Assembly: GCA_019117445.1 (NCBI GenBank)
Contig: DWZS01000077.1
Location: forward strand, 1-33,082
Direction of reading: 5' to 3'
Origin: Candidatus Limosilactobacillus excrementigallinarum
GTDB taxonomy: Bacteria; Bacillota; Bacilli; Lactobacillales; Lactobacillaceae
DNA: 33,082 nucleotides
Shown here: positions 14,262-22,003 of the stretch, in pieces
Numbering within the stretch: position 1 is the first letter of the stretch
How the letters are laid out: each line of letters opens with the position of its first letter
Position numbers and translations under genes: made by a program
The notes under the pieces: model-generated
Database searches by the model: none
The model's input: only the letters and a program-made list of their open reading frames with translations
What the model was told of the DNA's origin: nothing

Positions 14262-15431
14262 TTAACGTCGCTCTGTTTGATAATGGCGACCAACAAAAGT
14301 AATTAATAGGATTGCTAAAATTCCAAAGATGGCCCCCACGTTACCAACGTTGCCTAGCGAAGAAAAGCGAACGGTTTCTGCGGCCGCCAATGAACCTAGT
14401 GAAATCCCGATATTGGCAAAAATCGAGTTTAATGAGGAGGCCAAATCAAGGGATTGCGGGTAATTTTTTTCTGCAATGTCAAGGAACATCAGTTGAGTAG
14501 ATGCCCCATAACTGGCAAAAGTAATACATAGCACCGCTACAATTGCAATCGCCAGCCATTTCATGTGAAATGCGGGAGCCAAGCCCAGTAGCAATACCGT
14601 CATAACGACGTACACCCATGGCAAACGGTGAACCCCACCATTATCTGCCAAATAACCACCAAACTTATTACCAACAATGAAGAAAATCCCCATCATAAAT
14701 AACAACCAGTTCAACCACGTATCATCAAAGCCCATCAAATTAGTAATTAACGGCCGAATATAAGTATAAAAGGTATAGTCAGCCGCACAAACCGTAATTA
14801 CAAATAACGATCCAACCACCACGCGCTTATCCCGAAAAAGGGAAAATTGATCGCTCAGGTGGCCTGCCACTTGCGGAGTATTGTGTGGCACTAACCAAAC
14901 TAAGAGGCCGAAGACCACAATAGTCAGTACAGTAATCATCCAGAAACTATCGTGCCATGTGAGTCGTTGACTAATAACGGTTCCTAACGGCACCCCGATA
15001 ACGGAGGCAATACTGAACCCAGCAAAAACCCATGATACCAAGCTGGCCCGTTTTTCACGCGGTGCCACATAACTGGCCAGCACCAAGACAATCGAAATGA
15101 TGGCCCCGGCGACCGATGCCGTCAACATTCGTGACAACAGGAGTGAAGTATAATTAGTGGCCATCGCCGTCCACGTATTGCCGATGAAGAAGATTACCAT
15201 CAGCGTTAGCAACACATGGTGGCGTTGCCACCGGTTGGCCAATGAAGTGATGATCGGTGTAAACACTGCATAAATAATTGCAAACATTGTGACTAAGTAA
15301 CCAAGTGATGATAATGAACTATGGTATTCACTGGCCACATCGGGAAGCACCCCGACAATCATATATTCATTACATCCCAGCATAAAAGCCACAAAGACAA
15401 ACAAGATTGCTTGCATTCGATATTTCGACAT
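14262..15431 (-). CDS. MFS transporter, DHA1-type (AraJ-like efflux)
   Basis: A 389-residue protein with 12 predicted membrane helices. The first helix reads ILFVFVAFMLGCNEYMIVGVLPDVA, the signature of the AraJ/YdhP/PbuE-type drug or sugar efflux branch, and SLANRWQRHHVLL follows as the loop 2-3 motif. It exports an unknown small molecule with protons. The ATG at 15431 (MSKYRMQ) is chosen, with GAGGG 7 nt upstream; a longer GTG start would add 19 polar residues. Direct repeats CCTGACG lie in that leader. Monocistronic, followed by the structured terminator at 14077-14126. Confidence 0.82.
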   Translation of the reverse strand: MSKYRMQAILFVFVAFMLGCNEYMIVGVLPDVASEYHSSLSSLGYLVTMFAIIYAVFTPIITSLANRWQRHHVLLTLMVIFFIGNTWTAMATNYTSLLLSRMLTASVAGAIISIVLVLASYVAPREKRASLVSWVFAGFSIASVIGVPLGTVISQRLTWHDSFWMITVLTIVVFGLLVWLVPHNTPQVAGHLSDQFSLFRDKRVVVGSLFVITVCAADYTFYTYIRPLITNLMGFDDTWLNWLLFMMGIFFIVGNKFGGYLADNGGVHRLPWVYVVMTVLLLGLAPAFHMKWLAIAIVAVLCITFASYGASTQLMFLDIAEKNYPQSLDLASSLNSIFANIGISLGSLAAAETVRFSSLGNVGNVGAIFGILAILLITFVGRHYQTERR

Positions 15432-15520
15432 TTTCTCGCCCTCGCCTGACGAATTCCTCGTCCCTGACGTCCTTTCTTTTAAAGTCACTCAACCCATTGT
15501 ACGGGAAATCTTAGTTAATG

Positions 15521-15564
15521 AAAAGCAGATCCCGTACTTTCCTTAACAGAAAATCCGGGATCTG
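15521..15564 (-). terminator. Terminator of the second DUF915 gene
   Basis: 9-bp perfect stem CAGATCCCG (15526-15534) / CGGGATCTG (15556-15564) with a weak T run (CTTTTC) on the minus strand. Confidence 0.6.
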
Positions 15565-15570
15565 GATCAA

Positions 15571-16431
15571 TTAATTATTTTGCGCTTTTCCCCACAAGAA
15601 GTTAATTAAAAGCTTATCAACTTGCTTGTTTTCATGTAGTTTACTGTGTTGCGCCATCTTACCATGAATCGTTTTTTCTTGATAAGACCGGGCCCGGTTA
15701 GCAACCAAATACTTCAAGGAGAATGCAGAGTTGAGCGGAATTTGACTATCTGACTTGGAACCATCATCCAAATCACCGGCGATATTTAGCACCCGTGCAG
15801 TTGTTGGGTATGTGTTCCGGAGTGGTAAAAAGTCACGGTAGTGCTTTTCCATAATGGACGGTTTACCTTGGCTATCCAGCGTCGTTTTCTTGTTATAGCC
15901 AAAGCCAATCCCACCATCAAAGTGACCAGCAATAGCGACCTGGTGCCGAACCGTTGGCATGTTAGTCTTTTGGGCATTGTTAACTAGGTAGTACATAATC
16001 GCAATGTTTCCCATCGAATGGCCCACTAAGTTAATATTTTTAATTTGGTACTTCTTTTGGACGGCCTTCACCGCTGATTCAGCGTAGTCACCCCATTTGG
16101 CATAGTTCATACTGCGGTTGTCCGCAAAATTAACTTCCACAATCGGATTGCGTGATTGCTTGGTGATTTGACCTTGCAAAGTGGTTTTACCATTCTTATC
16201 CACGTTCGCCCGAATGATGGTATTGGTGGCTCCAGCCGACTTCGCAGCATTGGCCATTTGGCGTTCTGCCCGGTAGCTGCTTCCCCAACCATGGAAGAAG
16301 AACGTGGTGGTCCGATTATCTACGTATTTGGCCGCTCGTACCTGGCGTTGATGTGCTTGAACACCGGCCAAAGCCGCCACGATAATTACCAAAACCGTAA
16401 TGATAAGTGAAAACTTCTTTGTTTTTCCCAT
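15571..16431 (-). CDS. DUF915-family alpha/beta hydrolase, copy 2
   Basis: A 286-residue protein. Residues 7-27 are a hydrophobic signal or anchor (after MGKTKK), with a possible cut after AQA-like VQAHQ. The domain shows HGWGSS (47-52), nucleophile elbow GHSMG (137-141, Ser139), an Asp-rich GDLDDGSKSD loop, and HSKLHEN with the likely catalytic His. Close in layout to copy 1 (AIMYYL, VAIAGHF shared), and a little further from copy 3. It stands alone with its own promoter and terminator, unlike the other two copies, which end operons. ATG at 16431 follows AGAGGG at 7 nt. Likely an extracytoplasmic esterase or lipase; substrate unknown. Confidence 0.87.
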   Translation of the reverse strand: MGKTKKFSLIITVLVIIVAALAGVQAHQRQVRAAKYVDNRTTTFFFHGWGSSYRAERQMANAAKSAGATNTIIRANVDKNGKTTLQGQITKQSRNPIVEVNFADNRSMNYAKWGDYAESAVKAVQKKYQIKNINLVGHSMGNIAIMYYLVNNAQKTNMPTVRHQVAIAGHFDGGIGFGYNKKTTLDSQGKPSIMEKHYRDFLPLRNTYPTTARVLNIAGDLDDGSKSDSQIPLNSAFSLKYLVANRARSYQEKTIHGKMAQHSKLHENKQVDKLLINFLWGKAQNN

Positions 16432-16467
16432 ATAATCACCCTCTCAATTTACTTTTCATATGCTAAT

Positions 16468-16497
16468 ATTATAGCCAGATTAAGCACTTGTTGTGAA
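16468..16497 (-). promoter_or_regulatory. Promoter of DUF915 copy 2
   Basis: -35 TTCACA (16492-16497), 18-bp spacer, perfect -10 TATAAT (16468-16473) on the minus strand. Confidence 0.7.
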
Positions 16498-16550
16498 ATA
16501 CTTGTTGAGTATTTTTTACCATTCATTTTAATTATGGAAGGAGGATTTTC

Positions 16551-16889
16551 ATGATTATCAAAATTTCTGATGCTGCCAGTCAATGGTTAATTAAAGAGCT
16601 CGCTCTCAAGCCTGGTGACGGTGTTAAGTTTTTCGCCGCTTCCACCAAGATTCCGGCTGAACATGGCCCAAAGCAGGGGTTTGCTAAAGACAACCATCCC
16701 GATCGGCCGATTTATGAAGTTCAAAAAGACGGGATTAATTACCATGTTAACTTTGACGACGACTGGTTTTTCTCCAATTTAGAAACCCACATCGATTATT
16801 CACCGGATGCCGGTCTCACTTTTAAGTTTCAAGGTGGCCCAGACACCGTGACTGGTGCGTCAATCAATTACGAAAAATATTTGATGTAA
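16551..16889 (+). CDS. HesB/YneR-like protein without cysteines
   Basis: A 112-residue soluble protein of the HesB-like fold often annotated as 'iron-sulfur cluster biosynthesis family protein'. The N-terminal IKISDAASQWLIKEL and the FFxNLETHIDY-type middle fit the family. A-type carriers bind Fe-S through three conserved cysteines; this protein has none, so it cannot bind a cluster in that way. Start ATG at 16551 has a full AAGGAGG 7 nt upstream. It is divergent from DUF915 copy 2 and is followed 15 bp later by the promoter of the T-box/M20 unit. Its role is unknown; the Fe-S label should not be trusted. Confidence 0.8.
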   Translation: MIIKISDAASQWLIKELALKPGDGVKFFAASTKIPAEHGPKQGFAKDNHPDRPIYEVQKDGINYHVNFDDDWFFSNLETHIDYSPDAGLTFKFQGGPDTVTGASINYEKYLM

Positions 16890-16903
16890 ATTAAAAATAA
16901 TGG

Positions 16904-16932
16904 TTGACTTTCTCATCTTTTTTTAATATTAT
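16904..16932 (+). promoter_or_regulatory. Promoter of the T-box / M20 peptidase transcript
   Basis: -35 TTGACT (16904-16909), 17-bp spacer, -10 TATTAT (16927-16932). Confidence 0.85.
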
Positions 16933-16938
16933 GATGAC

Positions 16939-17216
16939 AATTTAAATCCTAAATTTTCTAGAAGAGTAATTAATGGTCTGATTGCCCAGCGAGCCGCGGT
17001 TGATGAAAAGCGGTCAATCAGCCTTAACGAAGATGGTCTGGTAATTGTTGCCTAGCGAATTATTAACTAAGCACGGGTCCGCCCGTTAACGCGGCCGAGT
17101 CTCCAGTTGGGTACTCAGTAAGAAGACGATTGTGAAGTCGTCTTAAATTCGGGTGGTAACACGTTGTCAATTAACGTCCCGCAAATTGCAGCTGCAGTTT
17201 GCGGGGCGCTTTTTTA
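16939..17216 (+). promoter_or_regulatory. T-box riboswitch controlling the M20 peptidase
   Basis: T-box core GGGTGGTAACACG (about 17151-17163), then a terminator (stem 17175-17185 / 17198-17208, T run to 17215). Stem I: base CTAGA / TCTGG, 5' loop AGAGTAA, stem CTGATTG / CAATCAG, and a distal part AGCGAGCCGC..GGTTGATGAAAAGCGG with the usual AG-bulge and loop pattern. The 3' side of the specifier loop (17028-17036) reads CGAAGATGG. By analogy with the asnA leader, GAT (17032-17034, Asp) is the best candidate; ATG or TGG are not excluded. A Stem III (AAGACGA / TCGTCTT) is also present. Confidence 0.9.
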
Positions 17217-17235
17217 TTTCAAGGAGGAAATCAGC

Positions 17236-18564
17236 ATGACAGAATCATTAAAAGAATATACCCTTAACCATTGGCAAGACTTCAGCGATCTCTTACGTTT
17301 CAAAACCATTGCCGCACAAGATATCGGTATTGCAGAAACTAGCGATTGGATTTTCCAGCAATTTAAACAATTAGGCGCGGACCACGTTGAAAAGTGGACC
17401 GATCAAGGTGGCAACCCGGTCATCTTCGCCGATTTTAACGGTAAAAGTGATCAGACGGTCCTTTTTTACAACCACTATGATACCCAACCGGCAGAACCAC
17501 TGGACCAATGGGCAACGGATCCATTTGAACCCACGGTCAAAGATGGTACCTTATTTGCTCGCGGCGTCGACGATGATAAGGGTGAACTCATTTTCCGGCT
17601 CACGCTGCTCAAATATTATCAAGAACACGGCGGTTTACCGGTTAATGTAAAATTTTACGTTGAAGGCGAAGAAGAAATTGGCAGCCGCCACGTGATCAAA
17701 TACACTAAAGCCCACCAGCAACAACTCCAAGCCGACGCGGTTATCTGGGAAGGAGGCGCGAAAAACGCCGCCGGTCAACTGGCCATTACCGGTGGCCTTA
17801 AGGGCATCTCTTGTATTGAACTAGCCGTCACGACCGCTAACGCTGATCTTCACTCATCAAAGGCTGCTTACGCTGAATCAGCGCCATGGCGGTTAACCAA
17901 GGCGTTAGCATCTCTTCGGGACGACACGACTGGACAAATTAAGATTGAGGGTCTCTATGATGACGTTACCGCTTTAACTGCTACCGAGAATACCTTTGTC
18001 GAGCAACTGGCTTTTGATACTGCACAAGTAACACAAGCAGAGGGGTTAACACGGCCCCTCCTAACAGCAAAGCCCAAGCAAGCTCTCGCTAATGAACCCA
18101 CCATCAATATCGAAGGGATTACTGCGGGCTACCAAGAAGCCGGTGTTAAGACTGTTCTGCCACGGCTAGCAACCGCTAAATTAGATTTCCGCTTAGCGCC
18201 TAGTCAAGATCCAACCAGAATTCCTGACCTAGTTCATAAACAACTTGCTAAAAATGGTTTTGATGATGTCAAAGTCACCTATCTAGTTGGTCAACCGGGA
18301 TACCGGAGTGATGTTACTCACCCATTTGTTAAACTCGTTAACGAGAGCGCCAAGGCGATCTATGGTGATGATGGCGTTGAATATGTCTTGAATAGTGCCG
18401 GCGCTGGTCCCGCATATGCCTTCGGTCGCCTTTTGGGACTCCCGGTACTTGGCTTTGGAATTGGGAATGCTAATTCACGGGCCCACGGTGCGAACGAAAA
18501 TGTTAAATTGAATGACGCGGTCCAAGCAGTCAGTCTGCTAGATCGTGTATTACAGCAACTTTAA
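17236..18564 (+). CDS. M20-family metallopeptidase (dipeptidase-like)
   Basis: A 442-residue cytoplasmic zinc peptidase. Metal and catalytic residues of M20: His80-x-Asp82 (NHYDTQP), Asp113 (GVDDDKGE), Glu146-Glu147 (EGEEEIGS), and DLHSSKAA at the lid. The stretch HYDTQPAEPLDQWATDPFEP is close to the CNDP/carnosinase-type dipeptidase branch, so cleavage of dipeptides is likely; a deacylase role cannot be excluded. ATG at 17236 has AAGGAGG 8 nt upstream and follows the T-box terminator directly. Control by an amino-acid-sensing T-box suggests that it frees the starved amino acid from peptides. Monocistronic. Confidence 0.88.
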   Translation: MTESLKEYTLNHWQDFSDLLRFKTIAAQDIGIAETSDWIFQQFKQLGADHVEKWTDQGGNPVIFADFNGKSDQTVLFYNHYDTQPAEPLDQWATDPFEPTVKDGTLFARGVDDDKGELIFRLTLLKYYQEHGGLPVNVKFYVEGEEEIGSRHVIKYTKAHQQQLQADAVIWEGGAKNAAGQLAITGGLKGISCIELAVTTANADLHSSKAAYAESAPWRLTKALASLRDDTTGQIKIEGLYDDVTALTATENTFVEQLAFDTAQVTQAEGLTRPLLTAKPKQALANEPTINIEGITAGYQEAGVKTVLPRLATAKLDFRLAPSQDPTRIPDLVHKQLAKNGFDDVKVTYLVGQPGYRSDVTHPFVKLVNESAKAIYGDDGVEYVLNSAGAGPAYAFGRLLGLPVLGFGIGNANSRAHGANENVKLNDAVQAVSLLDRVLQQL

Positions 18565-18600
18565 AGGGAGTTGGGCATCTTACGCCCAACTCCCTTAATA
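18564..18600. terminator. Bidirectional terminator between M20 peptidase and DUF59 gene
   Basis: 13-bp perfect stem (18564-18576 / 18584-18596) that overlaps both stop codons; T runs are short on both sides. Confidence 0.7.
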
Positions 18601-18909
18601 TACGCCTAACGTTAATTTTGCATAATCCGTCATTCGGTCCCGCGTCCACCGCGGAGTCGTGATAAACTCGACATCCACGTTCTTTACTTCCGGGACTCGC
18701 ATCACGGCTTCCTTAACTAACTTCGCTAAGATCCCAGTTAACGGGCAGCCCAAAATTTCGAGCGTTAATTCCACCAAACAAATCCCGTCATCATCCAAAT
18801 CAATCCGGTAAACAAAGCCCATGTTGACAATGTCCATTCCTAGTTCAGGATCAATGACGGTGGCTAATTCCGCTACAATATCGTTTTTAATAATTTCTGG
18901 TGTTCGCAT
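18595..18909 (-). CDS. DUF59 / MIP18-family Fe-S assembly factor
   Basis: A 104-residue soluble protein. It has the family's two signatures, DPELGMDIVNMGFVY (20-34) and the reactive Cys-Pro in LGCPLTG (Cys55). SufT/PaaD/MIP18 relatives help mature or insert Fe-S clusters in target enzymes. It is the third gene of the sdaAB-sdaAA operon; L-serine dehydratase needs an oxygen-sensitive [4Fe-4S] cluster, so this protein is a likely helper for that enzyme (inference). ATG at 18909 has GGTGG 5 nt upstream; another ATG at 18921 overlaps the sdaAA stop (TAATG) and would add four residues, MVVG, so both starts remain possible. Confidence 0.88.
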   Translation of the reverse strand: MRTPEIIKNDIVAELATVIDPELGMDIVNMGFVYRIDLDDDGICLVELTLEILGCPLTGILAKLVKEAVMRVPEVKNVDVEFITTPRWTRDRMTDYAKLTLGVY

Positions 18910-18920
18910 CCCAACCACCA

Positions 18921-19802
18921 TTAAGCATCGTGGCCAAAGATCTTGGCCTTAATTGCTTGACCAGTTGGGGTTCCAGCTAGGCCACCTAATCCTGTTTCGC
19001 GCAGTGATGTTGGCATTTGCTTACCAACTTTATCCAACGCCATGATACACTCGTCCGCGGGAATTTTACTAACGCACCCGGCCAGGGCTAGATCGGCGGC
19101 AACCAGTGCATTGGCAGTTCCAATCGCATTCCGCTTTACACACGGAATTTCAACAAGTCCTGCAATTGGATCACACACTAAGCCAAGTAAATTACTAATC
19201 GCAATTGAAAGGGCCTCTGCGCTCTGCTGGGGAGTGCCTCCCGCTGCTTCCACAGCGGCGGCGGCTCCCATTGCTGACGCACTGCCCACTTCTGCTTGGC
19301 AACCACCTGTTGCTCCGGCAATACCGGCGTGGTTAGCAATTACCAAGCCAAGACCCCCAGCGGTAAATAAAAACCGAATCAAGGCCGTTTCATCTAAATC
19401 GAGCCGTTCCTGTAATGCTTCAATTACACCAGGTAAGGTTCCAGCTGACCCGGCCGTCGGTGTCGCACAAATGACGCCCAGTGACGCATTGACTTCACTG
19501 GTGGCCATGGCAGCCTGAACCGCCCCCATCATCGTATCTCCAGATAGGGTCCGATGGTGCTTTCGGTATTCACGAATCTTGACTGCTTCACCACCGGTCA
19601 ATCCCGTTGGCGAATGAACTCCTTCGCCGGTTTCGCCCTTTGTGACCGCCTGGCGCATCGTATTTAAATTGCGCTTCATTTTGTCCCAAACTTGATCCCG
19701 TGGCACACCCGAATTAGCAACTTCTGCTTCAATCACTAACTCAGACAGCGGCTTACCACTTTCGTTGGCCGCATTAACCATTTCTTTAATACTATCAAAC
19801 AT
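18921..19802 (-). CDS. sdaAA: L-serine dehydratase, iron-sulfur type, alpha subunit
   Basis: A 293-residue subunit of the enzyme that turns L-serine into pyruvate and ammonia. Cysteines for the [4Fe-4S] cluster are visible in GGCQAEVGSASAM, VCDPIAGLVEIPCVKRN, the hallmark of SdaAA, and SPTGLTGGEAVK is also conserved. ATG at 19802 has AGGAG 7 nt upstream; a GTG at 19805 would add one residue. The gene follows sdaAB by 10 bp and its stop overlaps an ATG of the DUF59 gene. Pyruvate made here can feed acetoin, lactate or acetyl-CoA. Confidence 0.95.
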   Translation of the reverse strand: MFDSIKEMVNAANESGKPLSELVIEAEVANSGVPRDQVWDKMKRNLNTMRQAVTKGETGEGVHSPTGLTGGEAVKIREYRKHHRTLSGDTMMGAVQAAMATSEVNASLGVICATPTAGSAGTLPGVIEALQERLDLDETALIRFLFTAGGLGLVIANHAGIAGATGGCQAEVGSASAMGAAAAVEAAGGTPQQSAEALSIAISNLLGLVCDPIAGLVEIPCVKRNAIGTANALVAADLALAGCVSKIPADECIMALDKVGKQMPTSLRETGLGGLAGTPTGQAIKAKIFGHDA

Positions 19803-19812
19803 CACATTGCTC

Positions 19813-20481
19813 CTACTTTAGACAAACAATGCCCTTGAACTTTTCCTTTAGTTCGGCAATTTGTTGCGGTTTCAGATACTTAAACATGTCAAATTCGTAC
19901 AGCTCGCCATCATGAACCAGCTTAGTCTGCCTTTTTTTGAGTTTGGCACTCCGGTCCAGCATCTTAGCCAGACCATTCACTAATGGCTTATTTTTATCCC
20001 GATCAAGATATAACACAATCGGTAGCGGACCGGTAGGATGTAGTTCGACGCCTTGAACTTTAATTGAGCGAATTTCAATTGCACCGCCACCAACTGAACA
20101 ACCACCAACCTGAGTGTTGTGATGTGCGCCATCGGAAAGATCGAGAATCGCAGTATTTGGGTGCTGGATGGGGCTCGGCCCCTGCTCTTCAACAAAGCGA
20201 ATATCTATGCCAGCCTTTTTAGCTAATTCTGGTGCCATCGGAACTCGGGCATCATCCGGTGGAAAGCCCATAATCCCTGCGGCAATCGCAAAATCGGTCC
20301 CGTGTCCCCGATGGGTTTGTGCAAACGATTCATAATAGTGAACTGTCACCTTTTTTGGTAGTTCTTGAAAGATTGCCCGCGCCGCCTTACCAATTGCTAC
20401 TGCACCTGCCGTATGCGAACTAGAAGGACCAACCATGATCGGACCGATAATGTCAAACACGCTCCGGTAGTTACCGCTCAT
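19813..20481 (-). CDS. sdaAB: L-serine dehydratase, iron-sulfur type, beta subunit
   Basis: A 222-residue subunit that pairs with SdaAA. The start region YRSVFDIIGPIMVGPSSSHTAGA is diagnostic for the serine dehydratase beta domain, and GGCSVGGGAIEI lies in the middle. In two-subunit enzymes the beta chain often ends in an ACT-like domain; here only a short tail (residues 150-222) follows, as usual for Bacillota. ATG at 20481 has AAGGAG 10 nt upstream. First gene of the sda operon; no clear promoter was read in 20482-20535. Confidence 0.94.
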   Translation of the reverse strand: MSGNYRSVFDIIGPIMVGPSSSHTAGAVAIGKAARAIFQELPKKVTVHYYESFAQTHRGHGTDFAIAAGIMGFPPDDARVPMAPELAKKAGIDIRFVEEQGPSPIQHPNTAILDLSDGAHHNTQVGGCSVGGGAIEIRSIKVQGVELHPTGPLPIVLYLDRDKNKPLVNGLAKMLDRSAKLKKRQTKLVHDGELYEFDMFKYLKPQQIAELKEKFKGIVCLK

Positions 20482-20535
20482 AATTTTATTGCTCCTTTAA
20501 TGATTTCATACCCTAATTATAAAGCGTTTTACAAC

Positions 20536-20577
20536 AAAAATGGACCATGATTTACAATTAATCACGGTCCACTTTTT
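20536..20577 (-). terminator. Terminator of the glutamine amidotransferase gene
   Basis: 12-bp stem with one mismatch (20541-20552 / 20560-20571), T runs on both strands; it directly follows the minus-strand stop at 20577. Confidence 0.85.
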
Positions 20578-21245
20578 TATTGATGTGAAAGATAATCGAG
20601 AATGGTAAACATTACCCGTTGATTCTCAGCTGGCACCCCATGGTCGATAATTTCGGCCGGTGTTTGATGCAGATCATTATGGTCAAGCGCATATTCACCA
20701 TCGTTAACCACAATTTCACGGACATTATCCGCCAGTGGTTCAAAATGGAATTGAAGACCCACCATATTATCAAGCACAAATCCCTGATTAGTAACCAGGT
20801 CACTAGAAAAGAGTAACTCTGCTCCATCGGGAATAGAAAACATTTCCTGATGCCAATGAAGCGCCGTAAGCTCCTCTGGAATGCCCTCAATCACGGTCGA
20901 CTGCCGGTATACTGGTGCCCAGCCCACTTCCTTATGTGGTGCCGCACCAACCTGGCCACCAAACGCCTTAGAAATCTGCTGTGCACCAAAACATGCTCCG
21001 AATATTGGCGTATGCTGATCACGCAATTGACGAATCAAGGTCCGTTCTTGGTGGATCCATTTGTCATCATCATTCGGACTCATTGGTCCACCTAAAATGA
21101 TTAGCATGTCAGTCTGATCCGCCGTCGGTAACTTATGAAACTGAGCTGGATGATAAACATACATCTCATGGCCACGGGCATGTGCCCATTCCTGAATGGA
21201 ACCTGGCCCTTCATTTGGGGTGTGCTGCAAAACGTTGATTCTCAT
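20577..21245 (-). CDS. Type 1 glutamine amidotransferase-like protein (GMP synthase-like GATase)
   Basis: A 222-residue cytoplasmic protein with the class I GATase triad Cys85 (GACFGAQQ), His167 and Glu169 (LQFHFEP), and the oxyanion segment ILGGPMSPND. It has no synthase domain, so the ammonia acceptor or real substrate is unknown; relatives are annotated as GMP synthase-like or gamma-glutamyl hydrolases. ATG at 21245 (MRINVLQHTPNEGPG) has AAAGGA 5 nt upstream, which is better than an in-frame start 16 codons earlier. Transcribed alone, between the lipoprotein gene and the sda operon. Confidence 0.87.
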   Translation of the reverse strand: MRINVLQHTPNEGPGSIQEWAHARGHEMYVYHPAQFHKLPTADQTDMLIILGGPMSPNDDDKWIHQERTLIRQLRDQHTPIFGACFGAQQISKAFGGQVGAAPHKEVGWAPVYRQSTVIEGIPEELTALHWHQEMFSIPDGAELLFSSDLVTNQGFVLDNMVGLQFHFEPLADNVREIVVNDGEYALDHNDLHQTPAEIIDHGVPAENQRVMFTILDYLSHQ

Positions 21246-21342
21246 AGTATTCCTTTCCATCAACGGCAAAGTTGGAATAGGTTTCGCCTGCACATACCTA
21301 AGATTGACGTTATTTTACTACAAATCATGAATTTGTAAATAG

Positions 21343-21936
21343 TTACTTACTATCCGCAATTCGGGCAAAATTGCTAGCCACATCAGTATTGGCAGTTGGA
21401 TGACAGCGTGGATCACCATCCCGACTCTGGTCCACTAACGCCACTGGTTTGCCATGATGAAAGGCAAAGAAATAGGTAATCCGATTCGGAAGTGGTGGTT
21501 CCGTCCCATCATAGTTATAAATTGCAACCACATTGTAGTCATAAGGTCCCTTACCAGATGGTGCCCAGCCGATTGACCCACCATCTGGGGTAATTTCGCG
21601 TTTTAAATCACTCGGATAATTACCACCAACTGACACGTGTAGTTGGTTGCTACCATCATACTTTTGGTATGACTGGTGCATCGTGGGGGCCCATGAATTA
21701 ATAAACTCTTCTAATTGACGATCTTTAGCACCATTCCACAATGAACTATTTTGATGCTCCCCCGTTTGTTCACTAGCATTCTCTTGACCGGTGGTCACTG
21801 AACTTTGACTGGCCTGGGTTAGCGAACTGCTTTCAGTTGCCGGGTTGCGGTGGTTAGTTGGCGAACTTTGTTGTCCACACCCTGATAATAAAACGGCTAA
21901 ACAAATTGTCATAATGCCTAAACCTAATTTTTTCAT
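21343..21936 (-). CDS. Lipoprotein, DUF4767-like
   Basis: A 197-residue exported lipoprotein. The signal peptide ends with lipobox LSGC (Cys20), followed by a Ser/Thr/Gln/Asn-rich linker (21-65) and a compact domain starting at LWNGAKDRQLEEFINSWAPTMHQSYQKYDG, which matches my memory of DUF4767 in lactobacilli. Two cysteines remain outside the signal peptide at most (Cys20 and one near the C-terminus). The function is unknown. ATG at 21936 has GGGAGGAG 8 nt upstream; a second, out-of-frame ATG lies 4 nt earlier. It follows yaaA by 67 bp in the same direction and may share its transcript. Confidence 0.78.
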   Translation of the reverse strand: MKKLGLGIMTICLAVLLSGCGQQSSPTNHRNPATESSSLTQASQSSVTTGQENASEQTGEHQNSSLWNGAKDRQLEEFINSWAPTMHQSYQKYDGSNQLHVSVGGNYPSDLKREITPDGGSIGWAPSGKGPYDYNVVAIYNYDGTEPPLPNRITYFFAFHHGKPVALVDQSRDGDPRCHPTANTDVASNFARIADSK

Positions 21937-22003
21937 TCATAAAACTCCTCCCAATTATCTTTATTTATTATTAATGAATTTAGAAAATTTTCAACCAGGA
22001 GCT

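Noticed and set aside
17236-18564. Naming the M20 peptidase PepV
   Set aside because: The length and the HYDTQPAEPLDQWATDPFEP stretch fit the CNDP-type branch better than classic lactobacillus PepV, so no symbol was given.
19042-19518. 158-codon open frame on the plus strand across sdaAA
   Set aside because: It is antisense to a clearly recognised sdaAA, has an Ala/Ser/Pro-rich low-complexity translation typical of a shadow frame, and has no ribosome site.
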